NCBI GenBank assembly: GCA_015143295.1
Contig: CM026551.1
Span: 15,735,827 to 15,799,826 of the forward strand
Length of the DNA stretch: 64,000 nucleotides
DNA from: Tetracentron sinense
Lineage: Eukaryota; Streptophyta; Magnoliopsida; Trochodendrales; Trochodendraceae
Reading direction: 5' to 3'
How positions within the stretch are numbered: position 1 is the stretch's first letter; every line of letters begins with the position of its first letter. Below are positions 22,041 to 36,700 of the stretch, piece after piece. The notes under the pieces are model-generated. The model was not told the DNA's origin. It ran no database searches and worked only from the letters and a program-made list of their open reading frames with translations. A program made the position numbers and the translations under genes.

Positions 22041-24705
22041 TCATTGGATGATGACACATTTATTGGAGTGCAGCCTTGGTTTGCTCCCATGAATTCTCTT
22101 TGGCATATCACTTATTAATGCGTACATCTTCACTGCAAATAATTCCTCAGGAAATCCCTTCTGATCCTGATATAAAGCAAAGGCACTCTTAAAAGAAGAA
22201 AAAGAAAGGAGATGAAGAAGAAAATAAAATAGCACAGAAAAGTGGCAGAGTTATTCTTGGTCCTCTCCAACAAAGAGGCTCTAATGCTCTGATTGACAGG
22301 CTGTGGGTCTTAGAAGGTGAGACCCCTACTTGAGGGAAGGACTTGCTTAACACAGTTAGATCAGATGGGCATCAAGGAAGGAGCAGCCAATGAGGTTGAT
22401 CCTCATCAATCTCAGATATGCTGGGCATTCTGTGCATCTCCCATGCTTATTGTAGGCTTATTTTGTGTGAGAAAAGATGCTCCTTTGTGGATTCAATCTT
22501 TATACTTCTCTTCGCGTTCTTCTTAATCAAAATACTAATCAACAAAATAAAATAAAGAAACAATTTCGCAGATCAACTTAGGAAACTGGGTCCAATGGCC
22601 AATAAGTAAAAATTGGAGCATACCTTTGATTTGTAGAGATACAGCCCACACAGTTTGAAGAGCTCCTTAAAGTATAAATCAGACCGGGTAATACTTCGAT
22701 CCTCCTTGTCCAACACAAATCCTGTAGGCATGCATCTTTTAGCTCAAACGTATTCAGCTTCCCTTGTATTAATATATCATTATTCTTTTCATTTTCATAA
22801 TGTTTACAGAGCGTGATTAAGCCAGCATCAAAATTGGTTCAACGCCGGTATACTGCAGAGTGCAGACATTATGACTGTTACCATGGATCACCATGGACTT
22901 TCTGAGTCCAACTTCAGTTCTTCCAAAATGAAACTGAATCAAATCCACCAGCCTACACAAATATGTTTTAATGCACCACAAGATAACTGACTACAAATTG
23001 TTTTGTAGATATACTGTGAAAAGTGGCAAGATCTCTACCAAGAATAGTAATGAATTTCTATTAATTTTTGGAAGAAAGAGCTGTACGTCGAAAGAGGGGG
23101 CTGTTTTTTCAGAACCACAGCAGGAAAAGAAAGTGGCTACTTGTGGGCGCGAAAGGGTTTAAGTCAACAATCTGAAAAGTTTTCTAAACCAAATAAGTCA
23201 GAGATCTAGCTTAAATTCAATGCTTTACAAGCTATCTTTTCCTTCTTACTTATTTTGAGATCTCGTCAGCTAACAGGCATCTGGCAAGATACAAGTGGGA
23301 AGAATGCATGAAATTGCAATAAATCTAACTTGTAAGGGAGGAAGGTCGAGGTCCAGCAAGAGAGAGAGAGATATACCAGATTTTGCGATGTTCTCCTTCA
23401 GGACAAAAAAACCATCAGGTTTGAGGCCAGCCTAAGAAATGAGAAGCAAAAAGCATTAATATTGTAAACCAAAGTCAAATGTTTCTTAGAATCAAAGTAC
23501 AAGATTTTCTTTCAAGAATGCAGAATATCAATCAAAGAATAAAAATCTTAGAACAACAATGCAATGTGACTGGGAAAAAAGAAACGAGTTTAGGATCTTC
23601 AAAAACAAATGAAGACCATGTGAATATCCAAAGTCTCATATAAGTTGTTGAATTGAATTTACATTAAGATTCTTGCAATTTCTTTTCCTAAATGAAATAG
23701 ATTGGATGGTTGACATAAAGATCAATTCAATACTTGGCAAGCACGTCTCTTAGCTTAGAGCTATATCATGGTGGGTTGACTGCTATGCATGTGCACCATG
23801 TCTACGGCAAACACATTCATATCTGTTATTTCCCTCCAAAAAGATGTGCACCAAGTCTACGGACTACGGGACATGCAGGTCCAAAGAAGCATTTCAAACA
23901 TGGATACCCTGATCCAAAAATTCCTCCATTTATATAGTTCTGTTAGGTGCTATTTGACCCTATTGTGAACATGTTAGTCATTTAGTCCAAGAATGATACG
24001 ATTCAGAGGATTTTCTTTACACTTATAAGGGTACAAACATGTAATCTTGGAGCCATTAGTTATATTAAACTCCCTAACCATAGATCATCTAATGATGTAA
24101 AAGGAAGGGTAAAGTAAAGAAAAGAAAAAGAAATGCTGAAAGAACTAATAAGTGATGAGAGGTCAAAGAAAAATATAAAGTATTGAACACTGCAATTGTA
24201 TGTTAGTCAAAGGGCTTCAGAAACCTAATGCTAGCCGCTAAATCCATTTTTTCTATCTTCATTGTTGAACCTTGCACAATCTAAACTAAATACGTTGTCT
24301 TTGCTTCTCAAGAGTTGATATAATCCCTGTAAACATCTAGTAGTAAGTGTCATTTTGATTTTACCTTTGCCCGCTTAAAGAATGATACAAAGTCATCATC
24401 AGCGAGATGCCCAATACACCACTGAACCCATATAACATCATACCTTCTTTCTTCTGGAGTGAATTCCTACAAGGCATGAAAAGTTCACTCAAAATGATGC
24501 AACAGAAATATACATAAGGTAAGGTGTGTATTTGGACATTAGAAATATTGAAGTTTATCCCAGCCTATGCCAGACACTTGAAAAAGATGCAGGGCTAGAT
24601 GCTAGAACCATGGTTCAAATACCCAAAAACTCAGACTTGAATCGAAAGTAAACCAGGTCGAGTAACTCGGAAAACTCGAAAAAAAACTCAACTCGGTCCA
24701 ACTTG

Positions 24706-24747
<42 letters not shown>

Positions 24748-27700
24748 ATTAGGCAATTACCAATTTCTTGACATTTTAAGTCTTTCAAACTTCGTGTACA
24801 AAGTACTTGAAGCCTAGCTAGAGGAATTTGCCACATGTTTTTGAATTTAAAAGGTTGTGGGCACGCTCTCCTAATGCTAGATTCCAACAATATGGGAGTG
24901 TGGTTGGACAAAAATCTGGGGAGGGCACACGAGATTGCACTCGGAAACTTATCATCCCAACTATTACTCACAAGAAATCTATCCAGCTTACTCAAGATGG
25001 CTCTAAGTGAAAATTTAACCATGTAAATTATGCGTCATTAAGGAAGTGATGTAGCCCAGAATGGGGGTCATTTGAGGAAAAAATCCTTAAGTTAACAATT
25101 TCAATATTCAAACTCAATCTCCACTTCAAAGTATCAAATCAATCCCAAAAATTTTCAATTCAATTTCAAGTAAATCAACCAATCCCCAATTCAGTAGATA
25201 GGGTTTCTACAATTTTGGGGAAAACCTTAATTCCTTGGATATCAAATAAGTGAGTCACAACAACTCAAATCCCCTATCTAATATGCTGTCCAAAATAACC
25301 CTGAGCTTTAGGGTTTCAAAAATTGATTTATATTAACAATTGTCAATTTCGGTTAAAGAGGAAATTGATCTTATTGAAAAATCAGCAATAGAACAAACTA
25401 ACAATTCAATAAGATCAACTAGTAGGCTATGATTAACCAAACTAGAGTGAAAAATATAGAAAATGCGAAGTAAAATTACCTCGGTTGATGGATGGAGTGA
25501 AAACAATGACTACTTCTAGGAGAAATTAAAAATCTCTTCCTAAGATAATAAGATGTAAACTTCTCTTCTAATCCAACATTAGAAAGCTTTGAGAAAAATT
25601 CTCTGCAGAAATTTATTCAATAATCAAAACTTATATCTTCAATGAGTTACATAACTATTCATAGGGAAAGAAAGCTAACACCCTAATTAGAAATAACTAG
25701 AATAAGGAAACTACCAATCCTAATAGCAATCTAACTCTAATAGTAATAGAATAAGTCAACATGACTTATTTCCATTAACTACTTAACTCTAATAGGAAAG
25801 TAAATCAATTACTAATTGCTGGAAATTCTGGAAATCTTGTAAAAAAACCAGAATTTACCAAAATACCCCTAAGAAAGAGATTTGGCATATCTCCATAACT
25901 AATGACCTGACTGGAGCCATAGGGGTGTCGTACCACTTGGGAAGTGGTCACCTAGCTTGCCGTTGGGTTTGTTGGACTAGGGTGGGTCCATGTGGGACCC
26001 ACGTGCATTTCTTTATTTTGACTTTTCACCCTCTCGGGTCTTCGGACTCTTGTAGAACTTTAATAAGGCTTCTTTTCTTTTTTCTTCTCTTAGATTCACC
26101 TGGAGGTTGATCTAGAGGCCAAGCCCAACAGATGTGGGTTGGTTGGAATGCAGAACTGTTGTATTTAAGGGTTCGAATAATTTCAAGTAATATTTTTGAA
26201 TAATCACCAATCAAAAGGTATGATTTATTTTTCCTCAACAATCTATAAGTCGATGCTGGGAGATAAAAATTTAAAATTCTCTCATTTTATTGGGGATGGA
26301 TATTCGCCCCAATTTCTTAGGCTTCTAAGTCAGCATCCCTAGACAGACCATATACTACGGTGAAAATCCAAGTGAATTCCCCCAAATAGAATGGCACTGA
26401 TAGAAATGGAGAAAGAACTCACTTCTGATTCTAGGATTTCCACCACCTAATTCCAAACCAGAGGAATACCCCCTAAAGCCCCAAATGAAGTCAAAGCTAA
26501 CCAATTCGAACAAGAATATCCTCACCACATCACCAGACTCATGAACCCACCAAAAGGCAAACCCTTAGAACTTGAGTCGACCGGAGAAGAACTCTGAATC
26601 AAGGAGGAAGTAGCCAAAGATTCTGGCTCATAATCCACTAACTTGACCTCAACACCAATCTCACCTGGCCCAGTTGTCGCTCTGAGACAGAACGGCAGAA
26701 CGGCCTCCTCTCATCTAATAAAGGTGAAAAGGACCCATGCCAGAATCAATCGAATGATCTGAACGAACGTAGCAATATGAGTCTTCAATGCGTAATAGGG
26801 ACCCCTGAGCCCTCTTTGAACAGAGTTCGATATCAAGACCACCATTACAAATTGTGGTAGCCTTAGACACATATCTAGCCTTTGAAGGAGGGGAGGAAAT
26901 TACATGTTTGGAGCCATAGGATTCTTTCGACCCAACCAATGGATCCACTGATGCCACCTTGAAGTTCAACCCTATTTATGGGGCTAGTGGAATAGCGATT
27001 ACAGACAGGAGAGCTACATCCCCAACACAAGTGTTTGAACTTTGAAGAGCTGGTCTTCGGCCCAGCCATAGCCGAACCAATTGGTCCCACAAAAGCCTGA
27101 TCTACTAAAGCTTCTTGTAGAGACATCAACGTATTCTTCTCACTCAAACCCCCTGCAACCGAAGCCACGTCCCCCATTGTAGCTAACTATCTCTGAGCGT
27201 CTCAAAACACTAATTTCCTACAGGACCTGACGGCTACAGAAGGGTCAGGGCAAAAGACCCCTCCCTTAGATGAATTAAGTTGACCGAAGGCCCCAATAAA
27301 TTTTTTTTCCTGTTTCTTTCAACGGTTTCTGCTTTTTTTCCTAGGAGCTCTACCCGCAAAGTACCTAAATTGGCACCTAATGTACAGCTCCATGAAAGTT
27401 CACTTTATTTTTACCTTTTTGCGATCTCGGAAGTTGCACCCGTTACCAGAGCTTGTGGAACCCCCAAGCCCCAAAGGCTACCTCCCTCAATGAAATGTGG
27501 CATTGGCCTTGCCACCTCATTGTCTTCAACCTTGGAACCAACTGTAGAACTCCGGCATACCTCAGAAGACCTCGACTCTACCTCTGCTACCTCAACCAAA
27601 CTTATGCTTATCTCCACTGGACAAAGAACAGATCGGTGTTGAACTATAAATCTGTAATAACTCTTGGGATTGATAGAATACCCCCACATGCACTTGGATT

Positions 27701-30700
27701 TTGGTATAATTGAGGGAGGTCAAGTTAACGGTGTAATGGTGAATTTCAGCTAACCCACCACAGAACTCCCCTATCGTATTAAAGATGTCTTCCTGCCATA
27801 AGTGGAATTGGAGTCCATGTCAAGCAATCCATCTAGATTTAGAGAGACCCGCAAACAATAGCATATTAACCTCAAGTTACCATTTGTAAAACTCCCATGG
27901 AAGGGCCACCACGGATTTGAATAAGGATTCTTGTACTAAGTTCACAATTTAGATCCTTAGAACTGGTGTTGTCAAAAATAATAGCCCTCCCTAAATCAAA
28001 AGAAAGTAGGGTGATTCCAAACAACGATGAGCTTAGATTTTGTATATACTCTTCCATCGATTTCATTCCACTCGAATAGACGAGACCGAAGCCACCATGG
28101 CTGAACCCCACCTCTTTGAAGCCCCAAAATCATGATAAACCTTGATGTGAGATTGACCGCCAACTCCATGATGGAAAAAATAACACTACCGACACCACCT
28201 CTCGTCAAATCGGACACCAGTAAGGAAGAGTCGGCCTTAAAAGTATCTGGGGAGGAGCCACTAATCCAACTGAAAGGAGTGGGGGTAGCGAGAGCAGAAT
28301 GTCTGTGATGGTCTATATTAATACAGAATGTCCTAGGGGTATAGCAATGCAACGGCTACATTGAATCCTAAAGTGGTTACGAACTTTCGAACGAAATCAA
28401 AGAGGTATTCTTTATTTTATTCTTTCTATTGGAGATCGTCAACCACACAAGGGAGGGAGGGGGTGTAACGACCCGGAATTTTAATAGAATAAAATTATGC
28501 ATTTATGGGTCCTTAACTGAGGTTGATTAGTTAAGTGTTTGATAAATTTGTGAAAAATCAGGTTTGAAGGCGAGAAGCTTCACTTTGGGCGTTGATCTTT
28601 TTCCCGAATGCGTTGACAGTGCCTGTTTTGTCCCTAGACGTCTCGAAAAGCGTGAAAGAAGTAAAATCCCTCTCCATCTCTTCTTTTTTCCCTTATTTAA
28701 GCTACTTTATTTATGTAGAATGGTTTGGTAATATTATGTGTAGATGGAAAAAGGTCAGAGACCTTATGAATGATGTATGGATGGGATGGATGGGCGTGAA
28801 AATGGAGCAGAGGGACGGAGCCCTCGGTTTCGGGCTGTTTCTAGCTCGGAATTTAGGCTCAGTGTGATTTGTGATAGATCGCAAGGAAAGTACGATCGAT
28901 CGCAAGAAGTTATGAGAGCCTGACTGAGTTTCTATATGTGTGGTGTGATGTGATGTGATTTTGACATTGTAAGACAATGGTAGGGTCCATTGGCCTGGTT
29001 ATGTTCCCTATCGGAATAACTGTGTGATGTTGTGTTGTTTGAACATGGTAAGGCGATGAAATAGTTCATCGGCCGGGTAATATTCTACACCGGAACGGTA
29101 TACCATCGGACTTGGTCCATGGGCGTGAAGCCTAACTGGTTCAATTATTCAAGCAGGACTTGAATAATTGGGGATTTCCTATGGTTAGAAAACCTAACCT
29201 ACGTGAAATGTTGTCTGTGGTCCCTCTTTGGCTAGGTCTGGAGAGGCGGTATTTATTATGAGCTCGGGTTCCTCTGTGACTGATAGTCGGGAGAGTTACG
29301 ACGGCATTGGGCCATGGGCTCAAGGTTGGATTAGGGTCTATGGACCCAGTGATTACAAACTCAATGATGTTACCTTGAGGGGGCATTAGCCTACGTCGGT
29401 AGGTATGCACCCAACAAAGATTGTAATGATATATGATGGTAGCTGTCAGATGTGTTGTGTCTGGCATGGGTTAATGTCAGAGGTGTTTTGCCTGGCAGGA
29501 TTTGATGTCAGAGGTATTGGACAGGATTTGATGTCAGAGGTTTTTGTCTGGCAAGGTTAAATTGTCAGAGGTGTTTCCTAGTTATTAGATGGGTGTTCCT
29601 GGTATGTCAGATGTGTTGTTCCTGGTAATCAGATGTGTTTCCTGACAAAGGTGTCATGTCAGAGGTGTTATGCCTGACAGAGAGATATGTCAGATGTGTA
29701 GCAATCAGATGTATATCTTGGCGATCAGATGTGTTTCCTGATAAGGGTGTCATGTCAGAGGTGTTATGCCTGACAGAGTAATATGTCAGATGTGTACCTG
29801 ATAGACAGGTGTTTCCTGATGGTCAGGTGTTTCCTGTTGGTCAGGTGTTTCCTGTTAGTCAGATGTGCGTCTTTGACTTGTCAGATGAGTTTCATTTTCC
29901 TGACAGGTTGGATGGGTTTCCTGGCTATCAGATGTGTATCCTGACTGATCAAATGTGTATCCTAGCAATCAGATGTTTATCTTGGAGATCGGATGTGTTT
30001 CCTGACAAATGTGGTTGTGTGTGTGTGTCTGTGTTCCCATAGAGGGAAAATATAAAGTAATTGTCAGACGTGTTGTTCCTGACAGAGTGATATGTCAGAG
30101 GTGTTCCTGACAGAGTGTGATGTGTCAGAAGTATTAAACCTGACAATTATCGGGTGAAGACTCGGGTTATGTATAGAATATGATGATTTAAGGATTAATT
30201 GAGTCAACATACCCAATGATTGGTTATAATCGGGAGAAGTCCCGATTGGTTGATAATTGAGTCTGTGGACTCAAGGATAGAGGTTATACACGGGTGAAGG
30301 CCCAGTCGATTTAGTCTATGGACTCAAGGATAAAGCATGAGTGGTTATCTGAAACGATAACCTGGTGTCGTGGACAATGACTAGATGAATTTGACAACTT
30401 GGAGGTTGGGAACCTCGAATAGGGTGCAATAGCCCTGAGTGACCTCGGGTCACGAATTACGACATTATTATAAATATGAGCATTGTACTGTACTAATATA
30501 TCATTATTGATGAATATTAACATGTGGAAAATAGTTTAGATGGACTGTGAATTTTTGTTGGGCTTTATAGCTCACTCCTTCATCTTATGTCTTCAGATTC
30601 TGGAGCGATTGTAGATTGGCAAGAAGCTACGCTTGATAGAGTCTGGAAAGTGTTCCGGCGCAGTTGCGGCGCCAAAGTAAGGACTACTGTAGCCAGTGAA

Positions 30701-33700
30701 GTATCGCATTTGCTTATGATGGGTTATTGTGATGACCAGTTGTTATTGCTTATGTAAGCTCATAAGAAAAATTCAAAATTCCCGCATTTTCGCGGGTAAA
30801 GTCTTCCGCATTCGTGGTTATGACGAATGGGCACGCGTTTCGGAACTTGATTCCTTAGGCGCGGATTCAGGGTGTGACAAGGGGCCTAACGATTATCACA
30901 TATCGTCACTAACACCTAAGTCGACAACCTGGTTAGCCACCAGAGTTAGTACGGTTCCACTTGTTCATATATGTTAAATAAATAATTCAAACTCTTTGGT
31001 TGATTTGTATGTATCCAAACAATAAAATTGGAATTCCCAGATAACTGGAATTCCCCAGCAAAATTATAGTCTAAGCAAACGACAAAATTTTAATACAGAG
31101 ATTTTCCAATTCATAGATATTGAATTGCTTTACCGAGCCCCAAATAGTGAGGGTCAGGGACTAACGGTGAAGACAATAGATATTGAATGCCCTATGTATA
31201 AGATTTCTCACATTTCCATTCCCCAACAAAATTCTCATTAATTAAGAGTGTGTGAGTGTCGGTGTGTGGGACTTGGGTACATATGTATAGATAGTCATAC
31301 TATTTTACCTGAAGTGGGGTGCAATAGAAATTGGCAGCCTTATGCGAGTCTGAGATCATACCATTCTCAGGGGCTAAACTTTCACGGGCAGCCTCCAAAA
31401 AATGTGAGCCAGGCTCAACAAGATCAACCTGAAACCAAATGTAATACATTAAGACAAAAATCAGTCATAGAAAATACGAGTTGAATTGCATATCTCAAAT
31501 TGCGAACAGGGATATAGCAGAGTAAGCTTCATTCAAATTTTAAGAAACAAAGTTGTGTTCAAAAATATCATGTAACAAAAGATACAAAAACATAACGTGG
31601 TTCACTAGGGAAATAGAAAATGACATCAATATGTTTCCTTTCAAGTGCCTCACACAAGCTTAATTAAAGCAAATAAAATAGAATAGAAACATAAAGAAAA
31701 GCTTTTGGTTCCGAGAGAAAGTATGTGCCTATTTCATCTTTATGTTCAAACAATCCATATTATAATTTTCCTGGTTCAAAATGTTGGTCGTGAGTCGATT
31801 TTGAAATTAAAAATTTCACAAGACATTTTAGGAGAAAATTATGAAATGGTGTAATAATTCACAGTTAGAGGGAAATTGAGGGAAATAAGAAAAATGGAGT
31901 TTTTAGCGAAACGTAAATAAATGTTAAAATATCATGATTACCAACTAAGACCCGAAAATATATAAAAAGCGAAAAAAAAAAACAATCATGTGCATTAAGA
32001 AAACAAGATTACAGGGCAAAACTATCACTATGGGCACCTCTTCGTGACCTTGATACAATTCAGAGATCAATTTTAGAGACATTGTGTTATTACAGACATT
32101 GTATTCTTCACTTGCCCTAAATGCAGAGACATTGTATTCTTCACTTGCCCTAAATGCTCTTTACAGACATTGTATTCTTCACTGTCCCGTTGCTTTTGAG
32201 ATTTGAGGATAATTGCTCTCTCAGTTAGGAGTGGCCTGGGTCTTACCTATTTTCTTCCGAAACTTTTTATCTTACTGGTCTCGAGTAGGTGCGAATGGTG
32301 ACCAAACGACAATTTGGTTGGTTCTTCCTGGGGCCATAGCCTGGGCAATATGAAAAGAGAGAAATTCTATACTATTCGAGAACTCCCCTTCTTCCATTCC
32401 ACGCATTCGTGGGCGAATTCGGCAATCAATCTTGGAACAGTTATCAATTTGTCGTTCGTCTTCGAATTTGGGAATGCTGATTTAAGTGCTTTGCTACTAT
32501 TATTATCTTGTTTTCCTGGCTCTTGTTTTCGGTTTAGATATGTAGCTAGTTTTGTGCTGGTGTAGTTGTGATTGTTACTAGGCTGTCAATGGATCGGATC
32601 AGGATCCGGATCCGATTAGCCGGACTTTGGACCCTATATGTGATTCGTCGGATCAGATTCAGATTGGTGGAATCCGATTATAATTGGATTGGATCCGGAT
32701 ATAGGGTGATCCGATTCGATTAAAATCCAATCCAATTATAATAACTTTTTAAAATCATTTTAAATAAAATTACATGGATTTTCTATGCATAAAGTATTAA
32801 TTTTAAAAAAATTAACATTAATTAAGGTACTATTAGATTTTAATATTATTAAAATAAAGTTTTTTTTATAAATTAACCTTAATCGGATCGCATTGGATTC
32901 GGATCTTACAAATATAATCGGATTTGGATTCGGATTGATTAATTCATGATCTGACGGATCTCGGATCGGATTCGGATATGTCGGATTCTTAATCAGATCG
33001 GATTTGGATCTAGGCAGATCCGGTCCGAATCCAACCCGTTGACATCCCTAATGATTACTCCTCAGAACCTACTTAGCTATGCGGGCTTTCACTTCTGTAA
33101 CTAGTATTTCTTTGTTATATATATACATACAATTAAGAAATTTATATTTTTCATATTCAAGTCACGAAGAGGTGTTGCTACCAGAATACGATTCAATGGG
33201 ACTCGCATTATAACAGATCTGTTACAACCCGAATCCAATACAACTTTTATTAAAAAACTTTATTTTCCTTTTTTGTTTTATATTGCTTCTTCTAAAAGTT
33301 CTTTTAGGGTCTCCTTGGGCATTTTTCAATAGTTTAGTGAGAGAATTAAAAAGATTTGTGGATTTTGGAGTGTCTTCCAACCAAAAACACTAGAGTGGAG
33401 ATTTTAAATTTGCCACTTCGACGTCGAACGGAATTCAATTACGTCTTTTGCGTTCTATATTGAAGATTGAGCAAAAGAGTGTAAGAAACTTTACTTTTGG
33501 GGAAGGTAGAATGTTGTTCACAATCTATCTCAAGCAAGTCACAAAGTAACTCGTTTTTTTTTATTGCTTTTCAATTAGTGGTTGGGTTTTGATTGTTTGA
33601 GTTGAAAATGGTAGGAAATAAAGAATACTATATGGGAGCATTGCACCATGGTCCATCCCAATAACAAATTTTACTTAGATGTATTATTATGAGGATGAGG

Positions 33701-36700
33701 ACGATGGTGGTGTTTTCCGGATAAAACACCATCTTGGTAGGACTTGGAAGAATGCAAAAGAATATACCAAAAATCTTGAAGAAGTTACCAACAAGAAGAC
33801 TGATTGATCTTGAAAGAGGGGGACATATAACAGGGAAGAGGAAAGGAACTATGAATGATTATGTGAATTTAGGTGGGTGGGGGGCTACAAACCACCCCTA
33901 AACCAAATATGGAAGAAGCGGAATAGAAATAAAGTGTGCCAAATTATAGCGTGTCTTTTATCTGCCAATGCTATTTCCTTCAATGTAGTAAAGAGACCTT
34001 TTATAGAGATCGTCAAGGCCATCTCCACCTTTGGTCCTAGGCTTAAGTTTCCTAATTTTCATAAGTTAAGAAATACATTTTTACAAATTGAAGTTGAGAA
34101 TGTTCATGCTCAAATGGAAGATTACAGGAAGGAGTGTAAGTGGAGACGGGATGCAACATTATGTCAGATGGTTGGACATATGGTACGAAGAGGACACTTT
34201 GTACATTTTTGGAAAATAGTCCAATGGAAACCTTTTTTAAGATCAGTTAATGTTTTGAATATCGTGAAGAGTGCGGGCAACCTCTTTCATCTTCTTAATT
34301 GTGTTGTTGAAGAAGTTGGTGAAGACAATATTGTCCAAGCAATGACGGATGGGGCTTCAAATCGATGTCAATGTTGGGGCTCTTGATGAGAAAATGAAGA
34401 AGCTATATAGCCCATATTGGTCCCCATGTGCCACACATTGCTTGGATGGACCTAATGCTTGAACATATTGGTGAGCTTCCCATTCATTTAGATACAGTTG
34501 GTAAATGTTAAGCTCTTATCACTTACATTTACAAGCAGTGTTGGGTACTAAACTTGATGTCCATATTGTGCCTCCTCTCGCTCAAAAAGAATTTGCATAA
34601 TGCATAATATCAGAAGTGAGTTGGCTGAAAGACCCAAAAGTCCAGCCGATCATTGTGGGTATAATGGTAGATGCCTCGGACCAAATTACTATTATTTCTT
34701 TTTCCGCCCAAGGCAGAAGGAATGCCCTTCTTTCTTACGGCTCGTTACCGCATCTATATCAAAAGAGCCATCCCATCAATCATCAGCTCTTCACAAACAA
34801 CAGCATTTTCTTTACTAGGGCATCGCTCCACCAAGCTAGTCCAAATTCAGTTAGAGGTTGAGTAGGGACCAGTACCATTCCTAGTCCGTTGCTAATAGCC
34901 TAATACGACTATAATGCCATGGGAGGCCTCGGCTTTAAGAGTGGGGTTTCTGGGGTATGGGCTTACTCGCCAAAACAAAACCATTAATAAAGATTATGTG
35001 CAAATACAAAAGAACGTGAATTAATTTTTCCTACAGTTACCCATTTTGCTACATGCTTCTTGACGTAAAAGAGTGTTTATCAACAGAAGACTAGTTTGAT
35101 TACTATGTTTGAGTCTGAAGAATGGCACAACAATCCATATGCAAAAAGACCTGATGGGGTCTGTGTTAGAGACATTGTGTTAGCTGATGCAGAATGTTGG
35201 CCTGCTATAAATATTGTAAAAAGAGCACAGCTCCTCCTATTAAGGTGTTCAGATTGGTTGACTCATATGAGAAGCCTGCCATGGGATACATTTACAAAAC
35301 AATGGAGCCAGCTAAAGAGACAATTGCATAGAATTTAGGGGAGTGAAGAAGAGGTGCAAGCTAATTTGGGACATCATTGATAGGCATTGGGACCTCCATG
35401 TGCACAGATCACTACATACAGCATGCTTTTTGAACCCCCGAGAACACTATGATACTAAGTTTAAAGTGGGCATAAAAATAAAGCAAGTTTTATGTAATTG
35501 CATTGAGAGGATGATCACATCTTCACAAGAGTGGTTTACTATTGATGAGCAGATGGATTTGTTCAAGGGTGTCAAGGGTCTATTTGAAAGAGAGCTATAT
35601 TGACATGGAAATCCAAACAAGTAAGTATTTGAAGGTTTTTTAGATTATTTATTAATTATTATTACATTATTATTTTTAATATCTTATTACTTGAATATCT
35701 AAATGCTTTGCACAAAATTTATAGCATTTTGGTGAGAGAGTTACAGGTTAAGTACCCCAAATTTACAGAGGCTCCTCTACGTATACTTAGCCTTACATGA
35801 GAACAAAATTGGAGCATTTTGAGCATGTAGGTTCAAATGTTATGTTTTGACCTTTTAAATTTATAACCTACATTCCTTCTAGTATTACAATATGCTTTAT
35901 GTCCTTACTCTTTGCTTATTGTATGTAAATCCACTCTAGGAGAACGAACATATTAGAGCAAAAGAGGCTCAATGCACTTGTTTTTGTTAAATACCAATTG
36001 AAGCTTTGGCAAGAGATGAGGGTAGATATTGTTGTAAGGGTAGACTAGTCATTTTCTCTTCTTATATATGTTTGTCTCTATTTCTATTTAATAAGGGTTT
36101 TTATCGAAATGCAAAATACAACATAACAAAAGAGCAATTAGGGAACATGAGAGGATCTTCACATTTTTTTCCTTTTTCCTCTCATTCTTCTCTTATTTCT
36201 TCTTCCTTCTCTTTTATCCTAACCTTCAAGGTATTAGATTTCTACTTGAAATCAGAGCCTAAGGGTTATCAAGAAACATCAAAGGAGTCTCAAATGGTCG
36301 AAGAAGACAAAGACAACCAAAAGGGGTGCTGACATCAGCACCCGTGCGGATGCACCAAACCTGAGTTTGGTGATACTAATATAGGGTAAGAGATCTTTAT
36401 TTTTTGAAATTACTTGTGAATTTTTCTGGATTTGTTTAGCACTTTATGGTGATCTTTTTAGCACTTAAGGTTGGTTAACTTCTAACACTTTAGTGTAGAT
36501 TTTGTTTTCCTTCTATTATTTATTTTGCTTTTGAATGGGAGTTTATAATTTATACATGAGAAGGTGGGGCTTTTGGCTATAGAGTAAATTTGTATGAGAT
36601 GGTGTGAATGTGATGATTGATTTCATTATAATATATCATGTCATGATAATTTTGGTTAGAACTAAGCTTGCACAATTTAGTATATAATTTTAATTTCCAC

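Noticed and set aside
33877-34386. Functional host gene of 169 residues
   Set aside because: It is one segment of a frameshifted hAT transposase whose other parts continue in other frames downstream.
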